Positions 1 to 15,163 are shown, counted from the stretch's first letter. The stretch: DNA of 23,898 nucleotides from Nemertoderma westbladi (GCA_032718475.1 JAUCBJ010003001.1:1-23898); one strand, 5' to 3'. Program-made: numbers and translations. Notes: a model not told the origin generated them from the sequence alone.

Positions 1-459
1 CATACAATTACAATTAATACAATTAATTATGGCTAACTGAAAGGGACCGCTGTTTTTTACTGCCAGATTAACGCAAACTGAAAGAATCACTCATTGATAT
101 TTTGGGATGTTTTCGTTTATCTATAATGGATATTATTTACACTTTCTTATATAGGCTCTCGTGCTGCGCGACAGCCTATAGTGTACTGAAACTATCCTCC
201 AACCCAACCCCCACACCCATATCTATTTTTTATTAGGTAACAATTTCTAACAATGTAGTTAATATATTCCCTAATATTGTTCAATGCATAAACTACCGAA
301 ATACTAACTTAGTAACAATAAGGTTCAAGAATACGTCTTGAGTATTAATTCTCCATTGATGATATCCAATTACTGGTATGTTAAATGTAAGATTATTTAC
401 AATTGTTCAGAACACATAAAAGTTGACAAATAGTAACAGAATTGCGTACATAATTATAA

Positions 460-476
460 GGGGGGGGGGGGGGGGG
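460..476. repeat. 17-base poly-G run
   Basis: Uninterrupted G17 on the plus strand, the only one of the four long homopolymer runs with G on this strand. Confidence 0.9.
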
Positions 477-504
477 CTATTCAGTTCATCATTTAAGACC
501 CTTG

Positions 505-514
505 TTTATTTATT
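505..514 (-). promoter_or_regulatory. candidate poly-A signal of the transporter gene
   Basis: Overlapping TTTATT words on the plus strand read as AATAAA on the minus strand. They lie about 135 bases downstream of the stop codon of the gene at 648-1913. The assignment rests on position and hexamer only. Confidence 0.4.
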
Positions 515-647
515 TAAACCACCCTCGCTGCGCTCGTTCGGTACGTAAATACACTCGGGGCATGAAGCTGCACCCAATGTTGTACATCGTTATTATTTAC
601 AAGAATTGTCCATTTGCTTTTACATCATGAGTTGGTAACTTGTTCTG

Positions 648-1913
648 TTATTCATTAACGTAGTGACAGAAACATAAGCAAATCAAGGCGATTACAAACG
701 GCAGTCCAATAAGACTAAGTATCGAGGATGCAACTTGGAACCCTATGAGATCATTTATTAGACCCCCAAACGCTGCCCCCACTATGTAACCAACAGAGTA
801 AGATATTCTAAGTCCCTGTTGTAGGACAGCACGTGTATCTACGTTGTCTGCGTAACCGCAGATGTTCACGGCCAGTCGAGCTTGTGAATCAAATGCCGGA
901 ACAAAAAAGATTCCAGCACCGGTTCCAAGTAACGACATTCCAATAAGAGAAATAGTTAAGGAATATGGAATACCGAGGGTTTCAGTTGGCCCTATTAGGT
1001 GCATGGATGCTGACATTAATATTATTCCTATTATAGTTGGGTAAACTGTAGTCAATCTATTCAGCAAAACGGTGAACAACAAGCTAATAGAGCTTTGGAG
1101 TACAGGATAAATCATAAAATAGAGACCTATGTTGTATTGTGTTGCATGGTAGTAGCTATGGACGTAAGCCGCATAGTTAGCCATAATAAAATAATTCATA
1201 ATGGATCCAAATAATTCCAGAATATATATAACTGTAATTCCTGGGTTCCTGAGTATACCAATATATGTTGGCCGATCTTCCGAGTTTGCGCATCTATCGT
1301 GGAGATGGTCAGGTGCCTCGAACCAAATGTAAAGAACGATTATGAGAAACATCAAACCAGAAATTACAAAAGGATATTCAAACCCCAACGCCACATAAAC
1401 GGCTGAACCGAACATTGGCGAAAGGGTATACCCCAGGGAACCAAATATAAGAATTATACCACTTAAAAAACTTCTATGGTTTGGCATCAACTCCACCAAT
1501 AAATTGTAGGAATACGTATAACTTATGTTGAGACCTATGCCTTCAATTATTCGAAGCAAAAAACACGCGAAAATATACAACCCAAACTCATTTATGGCTA
1601 TATATTCCACAAATCCAAATGCCAATTGCGAGATTGATCCTATAACTCCGAACACTCCCATAGAAATTCTGGTCCCCCAGTTACTAATGGCATGTGGGCA
1701 AACAATATAGATCAACAGTCTGACTAGAGCGAAGGCGGAGAGTAGAGCGCCAATCATTGTGTTAGACCACCCCCGTTGTTGGACGACAATAGGAAAGAAC
1801 GACTCCATTAGATTGGTACACCAACCCGGGATTAATTGGAAAGCTATAAGGAAACCAACCAACGAGAAGAATCTCCATCCTCGTACAACAATCTCGGTCT
1901 CATTTGTTGTCAT
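648..1913 (-). CDS. MFS transporter, SLC18B1-like, single exon
   Basis: A 421-residue polytopic membrane protein with about 12 hydrophobic segments, split by a hydrophilic loop around residues 200-222, as in the two six-helix halves of the major facilitator superfamily. The N-terminal ESFFPIVVQQRGWSNTMIG (37-55) matches the SLC18B1-type pattern (FFP, then GxSNTxIG) after helix 1. GSLGYTLSPMFGSAVY (158-173) is the motif-C-like G-rich segment followed by a GFEYPF turn, and the second half repeats it in GAAFGGLINDLIGF (379-392). Human SLC18B1 is a vesicular polyamine transporter; substrate identity here is inference only. The ATG at 1911-1913 is the first Met and precedes the first helix by a short cytosolic tail. 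The reading frame is uninterrupted, so the gene is intronless and could be a retrocopy or a nested gene. Family placement is from recalled motifs, not a search. Confidence 0.75.
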   Translation of the reverse strand: MTTNETEIVVRGWRFFSLVGFLIAFQLIPGWCTNLMESFFPIVVQQRGWSNTMIGALLSAFALVRLLIYIVCPHAISNWGTRISMGVFGVIGSISQLAFGFVEYIAINEFGLYIFACFLLRIIEGIGLNISYTYSYNLLVELMPNHRSFLSGIILIFGSLGYTLSPMFGSAVYVALGFEYPFVISGLMFLIIVLYIWFEAPDHLHDRCANSEDRPTYIGILRNPGITVIYILELFGSIMNYFIMANYAAYVHSYYHATQYNIGLYFMIYPVLQSSISLLFTVLLNRLTTVYPTIIGIILMSASMHLIGPTETLGIPYSLTISLIGMSLLGTGAGIFFVPAFDSQARLAVNICGYADNVDTRAVLQQGLRISYSVGYIVGAAFGGLINDLIGFQVASSILSLIGLPFVIALICLCFCHYVNE

Positions 1914-2964
1914 TATTTAATTAAATTATTATATATATATATACTGTTTACCAATTTTTCAATAAATTGACTATGTTGGTGTTTCTCAAGTAATACGCGC
2001 AAAATTGATACGTACAACAGTATCTTGGAATACAAATCACTGATATATATAGAGCAAAAATAGAATACAATTATAAATATAATATTAATATATATTAGAA
2101 AGTTGAATACAAGCTATTTATTTCAGTAATATTTAGGCAATTAATATTAATAGTTTGCAATATTAACAAACTAACTCAATAAAGAATTGGTTCAATTCGA
2201 AGAATTAGAACGAAACTAAAACATGTGTTCTGCGCCATAAAAACGTCAACTACTGTACCAATATATAAAAGAGAGAGGTACCCGCCTGTTTCTTGGTTCA
2301 TCAATATCAGGAAGAGGTACCGCTTGCTGTTTCTTGGTTTTAATTCGTTCCAGTTGGAACTTGGCAGCCCCCCAAAAGGTAATGCTAGCAATTAATAGGA
2401 AAATATTCAACTGTTTTTACAGTTTACAACCCCCCCCCCCCCCCCCCCCCCCTCCCACCCCCTCCAACGAATATTGTTCAAATCTGCTAAACCTTGTCGT
2501 TCCCCCAAAGTTAATTATGGCGTGACGACAAACAAACAGACCATATTTTATTTCGCAAATAAATATCCAATTAATATTAATATAATATTTATTTAAATTT
2601 TTATAATCCGACTCACTTATATAATAATATATACTACTCGCTCACATAAGCGCAAACCAGACTATCTGGCATTTATTGTTAAAAATTGTAACAATTATAC
2701 GATTATGGGTTAAATAAACTATTATAAAATCATAGTAAAACTATCAAGATCACTATCACTACTAAATTATTGAATAAAAATAGAAGTCATTAGTTGTCGA
2801 AAATAAAGCTTATAAATGGCACCAGTAAATTATACAATCAATGTGGGATACGGTTAGTATAGTATAAGGGACGACACGTTATATATAAACATTAATTAAA
2901 ATAGTTATCGCGACATATATATATATGTATACTGTTCGAATTAACACCAGTTACGAGTATTCGA
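1914..2964. other. AT-rich spacer with a 23-base poly-C run
   Basis: This is the 5' flank of the minus-strand transporter. It opens with a TA dinucleotide tract (about 1930-1943). A run of 23 C (2430-2452) followed by a C-rich tail is the only strong feature. Near 2283-2335 the phrase CTGTTTCTTGGTT occurs twice. The rest is AT-rich, and a second short TA tract (about 2915-2930) lies close to the 3' end of the retrotransposon. No gene is supported. Confidence 0.45.
2430..2452. repeat. 23-base poly-C run
   Basis: Uninterrupted C23, followed by CTCCCACCCCCTCC, in the spacer upstream of the transporter. Confidence 0.9.
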
Positions 2965-3720
2965 TTATGTTTTAAAAGTTACTCCATGCAGATCATAGCT
3001 GTTCTTTACGAAATTAGCACAAATTATGTCGTTAAGTGAGTTATTATTGTTGCCAGTTTGAAATCCTGTCATAAGTGCAAGTTTGTCATATTCACATGTT
3101 AGTATTGACCACGTAAAAGGGATTTGGTACGTTTCCTTTGCTCGTCTGTAGGTGCTCATAAGGCCCCTGTATAACGTACGGGATGTCGCGTTATCCAAAG
3201 CGATATATCGGAAACTAGTTTGTAGGGTGAATATAGGGCATCTAAGTATTTGCAATGATGTTGAAACGGCGCTACGATAGGCCATGGTGCTAAGAGGCAA
3301 CATGTTCAGGAGCTCGTATAATGTGTCGTTGTTCATATAGACTCCAACGTGCAGAAGTCGGCGTAGAGCCTGTCTAGGCTGAATCAATACGAGATATGTC
3401 ATTCTTGCTCAGGCTACCGATCGTGTACTTTAGCTTGTATGTCAAGCTTGGGATAACAAGTGACTTCCAGAGATATGATAATGTTTCGGTATCTAACCAT
3501 TGCGATGTACACCCCTTTTGTTGAAAAATTCCTCCCAATTTCCATATGTGATGAGTGCACTCTGCGGCGGCGTGTGCGCTGGTTTTGTTGGATGAAAGAG
3601 TGTAGCCCAGGAACTCGATTGTCTGACTTTCTGCTATTAGCTGTCCATTAATACTGAGGAAACACGGTATGTAAGTGTTAGTGTTAACTTCGCTGTACAT
3701 CCAGTGACATTTAGAGTTTC
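2965..3720 (-). pseudogene. LINE ORF2 C-terminal part, frameshifted
   Basis: Two overlapping frames (3374-3700 and 2965-3402) together cover the region after the YADD motif: the FLGYTLSSN segment, typical of the RT thumb boundary in non-LTR elements, then helical sequence with KSLVIPSLTYKLKY. A frameshift lies between 3374 and 3402. The last frame ends at a stop at 2965. No separate nuclease or zinc knuckle was recognised at the C terminus. Confidence 0.7.
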
Positions 3721-4227
3721 AGACAGTTTAGACATTCAATTTCCTATTTAGTAGTATGGCTAAAAGAAATACATCGTCAGCATACATTATGCAGCCAAAT
3801 CAGATATCGTTGATCATGCACCCCAGTCCGGATTCAGTTAGTGGCTGCATGACGCTGATGGTATAAAAATTAAATAAACAGGGTGACAGTAATGATCCTT
3901 GCATGATCCCTCTGGGCATATTTATGCCAACCGTGTCAATCCGATTACCAAACTTTAGGTACACCATGGCGATGCTGTAGTAGTGAACCAGTAGATGGCC
4001 TCGCATCCCACTTGTTCTTCGGAAGGACATTCTCAAGGAAACCCTTGTATATTATACGCTAGAGTACCTTTGCTAATAGACATATGCTAGCAATCGGTCT
4101 ATAAGAGTTAGTTCTCATGGGATCCTTCCTCTTCCCTTTGTATAAACTTGTTGTGATAGTTGCTCCAAAAACATCCGGTACCATGCCGATACGTATACAT
4201 GCATTATACATAGTTTCTAAGAGGTGA
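3721..4227 (-). pseudogene. reverse transcriptase core, broken by in-frame stops
   Basis: Minus-strand translation gives HLLETMYNACIRIGMVPDVF, then the SYRPIAS block and LAKVL, then GIMQGSLLSPCLFNF, and the YADDVFLLA catalytic box. YADD is intact, but a TGA separates it from the preceding GLGCMINDI segment in the same frame, and two further stops follow about 15-20 codons downstream. The order and spacing match the palm and fingers of non-LTR reverse transcriptases. The segment starts just 3' (in element orientation) of the short inverted-repeat insertion at 4228-4329. Confidence 0.8.
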
Positions 4228-4329
4228 CTAGTGTTGAGAACTGTAACTATAATTATACTGTAACTGAAACTGAATGATTTTCATAATTTTAATTAAATTA
4301 GGAAAAATTGATTCAATTCTCAACACTAG
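4228..4329. mobile_element. 102-bp inverted-repeat (MITE-like) insertion in the LINE
   Basis: Terminal inverted repeats CTAGTGTTGAGAA at the left and its complement at the right end bound 102 bp of AT-rich DNA. GTGA occurs directly outside both ends (4224-4227 and 4330-4333), which fits a 4-bp target-site duplication. It interrupts the reverse-transcriptase frame, so it inserted after or during decay of the LINE. It has no coding capacity. The superfamily cannot be assigned. Confidence 0.6.
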
Positions 4330-5171
4330 GTGACCATAGTCTCGGGGTTGGCAGATAAAAGGTGCTCCACTGTTATAGAATTGAGGTCCGGCGACTCCCT
4401 ACCGATAAAGATAATATAGATTTCCTTATAGTTTCTTCAGATATGGTAGGTACGGTATGGTATGGTAATATTCTTGCAAAATTATCGGTGATGTTGGTAG
4501 TGCCAGTAACGTTTCTTGTAATTCAGTCCCTATATGACTGACGTATTTGATCCTGAATCTGAGTTGGCGGTGTGCTTGGAATACAATTGTTTGAAAATTT
4601 TCGCCAGAAACCCTTTGGGTTTCTCTTCAGCTTGTGTGTTACTTCACTGACTGATAATCCTATAATTTTTAGTTATCCTTTTCTTTTTGATTACATTAAT
4701 AGTTTCAAGTGCTGATTTGTGTAATGCAGAGTTAATGTTGTTGGCAAGAGTATTGAGGTCGTCCATGGTGTCGATAGCGATTGATGCCATCCACTCAGAT
4801 AATTTTCTAAGGTTCGACAAGAACTGGTCTTTCTGCTTTTTTGATGCGCTTCTCCAATTAAATCGTGTAGGCGTCTGTTTTATAGCAGTTTTTCCCGCAA
4901 ACTCTTCCTTTACAGCATCACAGTTGATTGAAATCACGATTGGTAAATGATCAGAAAAGTTATCTGCTTCATCGTATGATGTATCCCCTTATGACTTTAA
5001 ATGGTCCGTTGATTGGCATCACAATGTGGTCGATATAATTCCGATGACCACCCCCAATATAGGATATGCTGGTCCTGTCACATCGTCAAGTGTGTCTATA
5101 GCTGTAACATTGTAGTTTAGTAGGAAATTGTTCAGAATTAGGCCGCGATCTGTTGCATTGAGTCTATGAAA

Positions 5172-5760
5172 TCATGGTCCTTGTTCTGACCCTAAGTCCG
5201 CGTTAGCATCCATGATAATAATAGGGATTGCCACTGGGTACATAGTGATTAAAGCAGTAAGCCGACCAAGGTACTCATTATAACTTTGAATGTTTTTGTT
5301 AGAGTCTGGTGCATAGCCTGAAAGTAGAACTCGAACATTGCCAGTGTCACCGATTATTCCAACAATGTCGTCCCCAGTAACGACTTTGGCCCAGTTACAT
5401 ACTTTATCTTTCCGGAACGCCAAAGCTACCGCTACCCCTCCAGCACCTCCAACCCTATTAGGGTTGTTCATTAGATCGCTAGAAGAGTAGACGAGCTCCA
5501 AGTTTTCATTGAAGCTCTATAGCATCCATCCAGTGCTCCTGAATTCCAATGACATCGCATACTTCAAGCAGTTTGTCTATCTGATCGATGCTACTCGAGT
5601 ACCCATGGCAGTTATAAGATCCTAAGGTAAGTTTTGCTTTAAGAGATTTATAATCCGTGCTGTCAGTACCAGTGTTATTATTCGCGGCAGAGTCAAACAG
5701 CTCAACTGGGTATTCACAGCATCTCAAAGGTAAATGAGACAGTTTCCCTAGCCAAGGCAT
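5172..5760 (-). pseudogene. LINE ORF2 N-terminal AP-endonuclease domain, frameshifted
   Basis: The frame from ATG 5760 carries LGSYNCHGYSSSIDQIDKLL and DVIGIQEHW, the usual start of an APE-type endonuclease (an N residue, then the QE catalytic pair). The frame then shifts near 5505, and the second part (5172-5501) carries GGVAVAL and IIIMDANADLG, the downstream endonuclease motifs. A linker region with RNPKGFWRKF (about 4640-4610) connects it to the reverse transcriptase. Confidence 0.75.
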
Positions 5761-5960
5761 CCATGACCCACCGTCAGTAAAAGTACCTATGAGTTTTACT
5801 GTTTATCTGAGGAAAGCGTATATGAACGGGTTCAAACCCCAGCCCCGTATATTCCCCCCCCCCCCCCCCCCCCCCCGATCTGTAGGTAACGGGTTCAATA
5901 CCCAGCCCTTCATTTTTCCCGCTGCCTGATTAAAACATTTATAATATCTTCTCCTTGCAG
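5761..5960 (+). other. intron 3' end before the TMED exon, with poly-C and a duplicated GGGTTC motif
   Basis: This interval holds 23 consecutive C (5854-5876). It also has two GGGTTCAA-containing phrases about 60 bases apart (near 5828 and 5889) that look like B-box-like tRNA-derived scraps. It ends in the splice acceptor CTTCTCCTTGCAG (AG at 5959-5960) that opens the TMED exon. Confidence 0.5.
5854..5876. repeat. 23-base poly-C run near the TMED acceptor
   Basis: Uninterrupted C23 about 85 bases upstream of the TMED splice acceptor, between the two GGGTTC phrases. Confidence 0.9.
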
Positions 5961-6146
5961 GTTCAGCAGATTAGTAAAGAACAGAACTACCAGCGGTTCC
6001 GAGAGAAAAGGTTCCGCGAGACATCCGAGTCAACCAATAGGAGGGTGTTCTATTGGGCGGCTCTACAGCTGGTCATCCTGTCAGCCACAGGTTTCTGGCA
6101 GATGAGACATCTAAAAGGTTTCTTCGAAGCGAAAAAACTCGTATAG
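5961..6146 (+). CDS. TMED9: p24 family cargo receptor TMED4/TMED9, last exon
   Basis: A splice acceptor (CTCCTTGCAG) is followed by 61 codons and a TAG. The frame reads [20 protein letters not shown], a transmembrane helix (about residues 29-47 of the exon), and a short cytosolic tail [16 protein letters not shown]. That is the C terminus of the p24 alpha subfamily (vertebrate TMED4 and TMED9): membrane-proximal coiled coil, one TM helix, and a tail with the FF (COPII) and KK (COPI) sorting signals used in ER-Golgi cycling. The exon begins on a codon boundary. Upstream exons with the signal peptide and GOLD domain were not found in the window, so they probably lie beyond its left edge. In that case the LINE and the minus-strand transporter sit in its intron. 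The exon cannot separate TMED4 from TMED9, and in an invertebrate it may be the single co-orthologue of both. Confidence 0.85.
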   Translation, partial: VQQISKEQNYQRFREKRFRETSESTNRRVFYWAALQLVILSATGFWQMRHLKGFFEAKKLV

Positions 6147-6179
6147 AATATGTTATTTGCAGACGAGGAACTTAATGTT

Positions 6180-6201
6180 AATAAAATAGTTATCTAATAA
6201 A
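6180..6201 (+). promoter_or_regulatory. poly-A signals of the TMED gene
   Basis: Two AATAAA hexamers (6180-6185 and 6196-6201) follow the TAG at 6144-6146 by 33 and 49 bases. A T-rich stretch comes directly after them, as expected for a cleavage and polyadenylation site. Confidence 0.7.
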
Positions 6202-7733
6202 GTTTATTTTTCTTGATATTATTTTTGAATATTTGCACACTCTACATGTTATTTACAAGTAAATTTCTTGTTTCTTTATATCGTGTATGATGTTTTCATT
6301 ATAGAGTTACAGCTGTAAAGTGATTTGCAGTTTATTGTTTTTGAGCTGCCTTACGGGGTGAGTATAGTGGTTGGAGGCGCCTGATCTTTGGCGATGTTAA
6401 ATGGGATGAATTTTAGTATCGAATTTAGCGGATTTGTTTGCGGTACCATTGATATATTATGTAGGAAGAGGTACGGTATTACAATAACCCAATATTAGAT
6501 GTGCACTGCACACATTCGAACCCTTCTCCAAATAAATGGACAGGTACCCTGTCATCTATACTCGCCTAGTTGGAATTCAGTTCCAAATAAAACCGACACA
6601 TACGCCCACATAAAGGTACCAGGCCGGCCAACCTGGTCCGCATTGGTCCTCATAGTTAGCGATAACCTGGAGTACCGCAATACTGAAAGAATACTTAGCA
6701 CTATATTTCCTTTAGTTAAATAGTTTCATTGTGTATTTCAGACGGATATGCCCCGAATAGTATAAAACACGAAATACTCTAGATTCTCATTGTTAATGCC
6801 TCCAACACGGCACATTAAAAATACCTCAATTATAATAGCTAATTAAATCCACAACAAAATGATTGGTTTTTCACTTGAACCGGTAAATAAACTTTCATAT
6901 AAGATCTAAACGTATAGCGGCCAAGTATATTTAACGAATCTATTGGATATTAATTACAGTTAATAATATTATTATGATAAAGGGGTTTTCTTTAGAAGTT
7001 TAGTGTCACCTAAATCTACATAAAACATTCACACAATACGCTACTAAAACACAACAGAGGTACGGAAATATACTTACTGAATCGTAAAAGGTGAATAATG
7101 AAACATTGGTGGTTACGAGATTAAACACTATTAATATGGGTTGGTAGGCGAGGATAGAGGAGTGGTTCTGGTTAGTGTCGCCTAAAAGTCTACAAAATAT
7201 CAGAGTTGTCGGCTACATACTGTACAAACGTTAGGAACTTACTAACGAAACTGTAATAACAATAATTTGTTGCCTTTCTACAGTTAAATAATGTGTCAGA
7301 TTATATGACTATGACATCATTGACTTACATTATTTTATTATTACAGTTTAATTTACAGTTTTTGTAGGGGATAGGAGGAAGGAGGAAAAAAAGGTGCGAA
7401 AGTTAATATAATGTATCGTTTCGCTTCCAGGAAGTCAAATAAAGTAGATGTATGAATGAATACTTGGAGAGTTAAATACTATATTCCATTATATAACTTA
7501 AAAGTACAATAATAATTATAAAGCGACATTTTTTTAAATTAAAATTAGAATAATCGTTGAGGACTTTTTGTATATCTCGATAGTAAAGTGAGTGGTTGTA
7601 TCTGGTGTGGGTGGGGTCTGTTCGTTGTTGTATAGTGGTAACAGACACAGTTGGGGTATCCAAGGAACCCGGTGTAGTGAGTTACAGGTTCCCGTACAGG
7701 GTGACCCCACCCCCCGGTGTAGGTCGTTGGTTT
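6202..7733. other. intergenic region between convergent TMED and PP2A genes
   Basis: The two genes converge on this 1.5-kb AT-rich region, which must hold the PP2A 3' UTR (minus strand, below 7734). A minus-strand AATAAA (7334-7339) is a candidate signal, about 395 bases past the PP2A stop. Two similar phrases, TTTAGTGTCACCTAAA near 7000 and TTAGTGTCGCCTAAA near 7172, form a dispersed direct repeat. No further gene is supported. Confidence 0.5.
7334..7339 (-). promoter_or_regulatory. candidate PP2A poly-A signal
   Basis: TTTATT on the plus strand reads AATAAA on the minus strand. No AATAAA or ATTAAA was seen between it and the stop at 7734, which would give a 3' UTR near 400 bases. Weak evidence: one hexamer. 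Confidence 0.3.
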
Positions 7734-12107
<4,374 letters not shown>

Positions 12108-12843
12108 CTTATATAGGCCTAATAGTTACGATATTATTCGTTAATCAGTTGCCGGGTTCGCCTAGTTCAGTAGTTCTGAATATAATTGTGAAGTAGGACT
12201 GTAGTACTGGTATGCTAATGCTTCTGTTACTGGGGAACAAGTGATAACGTACCCCGGTTAAAACGTACCCGAACAATAACGTAGGAAAACCCAGATATTG
12301 GGTACGTTTTCAACTTTTCTCTATGAGGCCTATTACTATATGGCCTATTCTTAAATTAATTTTTACTTTTTCGCTGGAATATACGCCAAAATCTGGATAT
12401 AAAGAAGTACCGGTACTTTTTACCTAGGGAAAAATGTTACCCATAGGATTGCATTGATTTACCGGTAGGCCTAACTTTTTTACCTGCGAAATTGCGAAAA
12501 GTAAAATAAAATATTTTTAGAAGAACTTCTTAAATTTGATTAGGCCTACATGTGTTGAATTGAAAGTATAATTAAAATACATCACAATAAAGTACATCAC
12601 AATCACAACAAACATTCATTATAATTCACATTCATGAAAGTTAATGTACAAATGTGAAATAGTACCGTACCGTAACCGTACGTACCGCGTACCGGTATGT
12701 GAAATGTAGGCTATACTGCTATAGGCCTAACAGTGATGGAGCGATCCGTAGTTACCAAAAAAATTTAATAAGTTGTAGGCTACTGCTGTATGCTGTACTG
12801 TTACTAGTGTTACCGGTAAGTGTTACTGTATGCTGGTATGCTG
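12108..12843. other. PP2A upstream region
   Basis: The putative promoter and 5' UTR of the PP2A gene lie here. No TATA box or transcription start could be placed. A stretch at 12662-12700 is built from overlapping GTACCG and CGTACC words. Near 12249-12310, ACGTACCC-type words recur four times. No gene seen. Confidence 0.4.
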
Positions 12844-13558
12844 TCATGCAGTCAGGGAGATCATCAATTTTGGGGTTACCCCAAATTTCGAATTCTGGTA
12901 ATAGACCGTCGAAAATTGCGGTTTTTTGTTCAAATTTGAGGTATTTTTAGGCTCATAATATCGAGTGTTGCTGCGACTTAGGGAAACTGTTGGAGCAATT
13001 TCTACTTTTAATATGTTAAAATATAATGTAAAATAAGAACTTTTATCGATGCAATAAAATATTTCACCGATGCAAACATGCTTTTATTGGGGGCGAAAAT
13101 TGAAATTTGAGGTTAAACCTCAAATTTGAGACAAAACCTCAAATTTCGCCAGTCTTTACAATATCACCTGCCAGCCAGCAGTAGGGTGTAGCAGTAGGCT
13201 TTGCTGCTTAGTGCTTATAGAGCTTGGCTGCTTGGTGAGAATGGGTGACCAGTGTAACTTGTGACATGACATGTATGCAGGGTAGGCTTAACCTTACAGC
13301 ACAGCAACTTACAGTCAATAACTTTAATGATTGTTAACTCCGTTAGTGATTGGAGAGAAAAATGCAGAAGACTAGAGAAATTCGCTATCCTTGCAGCCTT
13401 ACTGCTGTACTGTTGGTAAGAAGAACAGTAGACCAAATCCTCACTGTTGCGAAATTCAAGCTCACAGCTGCACAGTCACAGACTCAGGAAGGCTTACTAT
13501 ATATTGTAGATGTTGAATCAATTCCAGAATTTGGAAGTTTACATAATTATTCTGGCAT

Positions 13559-13762
13559 TCATCTGTTCTGTTCATCATTCATATCACACATCTTCGGAAA
13601 AAAATATGTTTTCTGGTTGTTGATGTCCTCTTTAAAACTTTGCAGATCAAATGAAGCCATTCCTCTCCTGACAGCCTGAAGACTTGTGTAATATTCGCCT
13701 ACCCTAGCTCTATCTGTCAATTGGAATACTGTACCATCATTCTTCCACAGTTTTGAGCCCAT
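13559..13762 (-). pseudogene. 67-codon unidentified coding-like fragment inside the TIR element
   Basis: An ATG-to-TGA frame of 67 codons has a protein-like composition, with WKNDGTVFQLTDRARVGEYY and LQAVRRGMASFDLQSFKED, unlike the low-complexity frames around it. I do not recognise the family. An AG acceptor-like site (TTTGTCTAG) lies just before the ATG, so it could be an exon rather than a complete gene. Its position inside the element suggests a transposon-borne or captured fragment. It may also be chance. Confidence 0.25.
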
Positions 13763-14903
13763 TTCTAGACAAATGTTTCTGCAAAGGTTGACGTGTTTTA
13801 TACAATATATGTGGACTTGATTCTTTTGTTAGTTATTCTATACGACTGGAGACTCTAAAGTTGGAACCACTACCTACTGCAGTATACAATAATACTTCAA
13901 TTAAAGTTCAATTTGATAATGTGCTTTAAACTTATATGTAAAGATCTAAACCTGATCCTCCATTACAACAATGTGCAACGCAACATCCTTGCAGACTATT
14001 TTAATATCCCAGCCAGACATCCAATGCAATCATGACAGCATGACCTGGCCATATATATAAAATTATGAAGCAAAGGTCATGCCCCGCCCATCTGCCCATC
14101 CTGTCATGTCTGCATGTTCCATACATCACCTGTGACGGGATCCACCGGAGTTGGCAGTAATGAATCCCGACCGGTGTGTGATACGCGTCGCCGTGTCCGT
14201 AGGCTGCTAAACTGTAGTCTGGATATGTATGATAGGCCGAAAGGCCGTTGAAATAACTGAGTTTTACTGTCAGTTTGTATAATCACAGAACGTAATAATA
14301 GCACAGTCTGAATATAATAACACGGTAGTGACGACGGTTAAAACTGTTCCGGTCTCACAACTGTATAGGAACCAACTGAATCAGTAATCAATAAGTAAAA
14401 CGGTTATATTATTAATAACACATACTAAATAAGCTCTACACTACTGACACTGGGTGTCCTGAATGTCCAATAGATGCGCTCTAATCACCCCCAATGTGCT
14501 CTCCTACCCACTATTGGCTTAACATGATTAATTGTCACCTCGCCACTCCCTGTTGCCACTATCCCACGTGCTAGCCTTACTAGCTAGCCTGTTTATCCCT
14601 CTGAGGTGGTTTGACCTCTCAACTCTCCCTGTGGCTTACGGCGTGTATCGCCTTAGTTGGTTGTGAGGTGACATTATTATTGCTAATGTCACCTCGCCAA
14701 CTATAATTGGTAAAATGCCACTAATCCCATTTTCGGTGGGTAGTACACAGTACAGTGAATTGAATCCGCTTACATCACCTCTTCTTTATCAGGGTCATTA
14801 ACATATGGAACATGCTGGACCTGGAACACAGTAGAAACATCATCATCATCATCATTTGATCAACACAAATCGTTTTGAAATTCCACCAAAAATATTTTGG
14901 CAC

Positions 14904-15163
14904 TTGTGTCAAATCAAATAGGTGACCCTCCTAATCTGCTAATCCTGAAATCACCAGCTAATCCTGAAATTTAGTGCAGGTGATATCAATATTTCTAACT
15001 CTTGTTTATTGTTTTTTGGTTACTTTCAACTCACCTCTGTAACCTGCTCCTTTGACCTTTGCTAACCCTGTAACCGTAACCGGGCACTAGTGAAAGTGAC
15101 TATAGTTTAGGTGATTTCAGGATTAGCAGATTAGGAGCTAGGAGGGTCCCCTATTTGACACAA
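14904..15163. repeat. nested inverted-repeat element (about 260 bp)
   Basis: The left arm 14904-14955 (TTGTGTCAAAT, GACCCTCCTAATCTGCTAAT, CCTGAAATCACC) is mirrored by 15110-15163. The two differ by a 5-base CAAAT duplication in the left arm and a short insertion in the right arm. The centre is non-coding. It sits within the 3.0-kb TIR element and is most simply a MITE inserted into it. No clear duplication was seen at its ends. Confidence 0.6.

Larger units (their letters stand above)
1..647. other. AT-rich flank without a recognised gene
   Basis: No coding potential was recognised here. The stretch holds a run of 17 G at 460-476 and, on the minus strand, two overlapping AATAAA signals (505-510 and 509-514) about 140 bases past the transporter stop codon at 648. 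These are good candidates for its poly-A signal. Confidence 0.5.
2965..5760 (-). mobile_element. degenerate non-LTR (LINE) retrotransposon, ORF2 remnant
   Basis: Read on the minus strand, the order is APE-type endonuclease (about 5760-5172), linker, reverse transcriptase (about 4200-3720), then thumb and C-terminal region to a stop at 2965, as in APE-class LINE ORF2 proteins. RT landmarks are a KDPMRTNSYRPIAS block (about 4134-4085), a degraded QGSLLSPCLFNF block, and an intact YADD catalytic motif (about 3794-3783). Several frameshifts and in-frame stops break the frame, including a TGA just before YADD and two stops about 15-20 codons after it. A 102-bp inverted-repeat insertion also interrupts it. 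The copy is dead. No target-site duplication or clear 5' end was found. It lies upstream of the TMED exon and may sit in that gene's intron. Confidence 0.85.

Noticed and set aside
2334-2525. Frame containing a poly-proline stretch
   Set aside because: The prolines come from the poly-C run; the frame has no other protein-like feature.
6499-6723. 74-codon plus-strand frame after the TMED gene
   Set aside because: No recognisable domain, no splice or poly-A context, and composition like the surrounding non-coding DNA.
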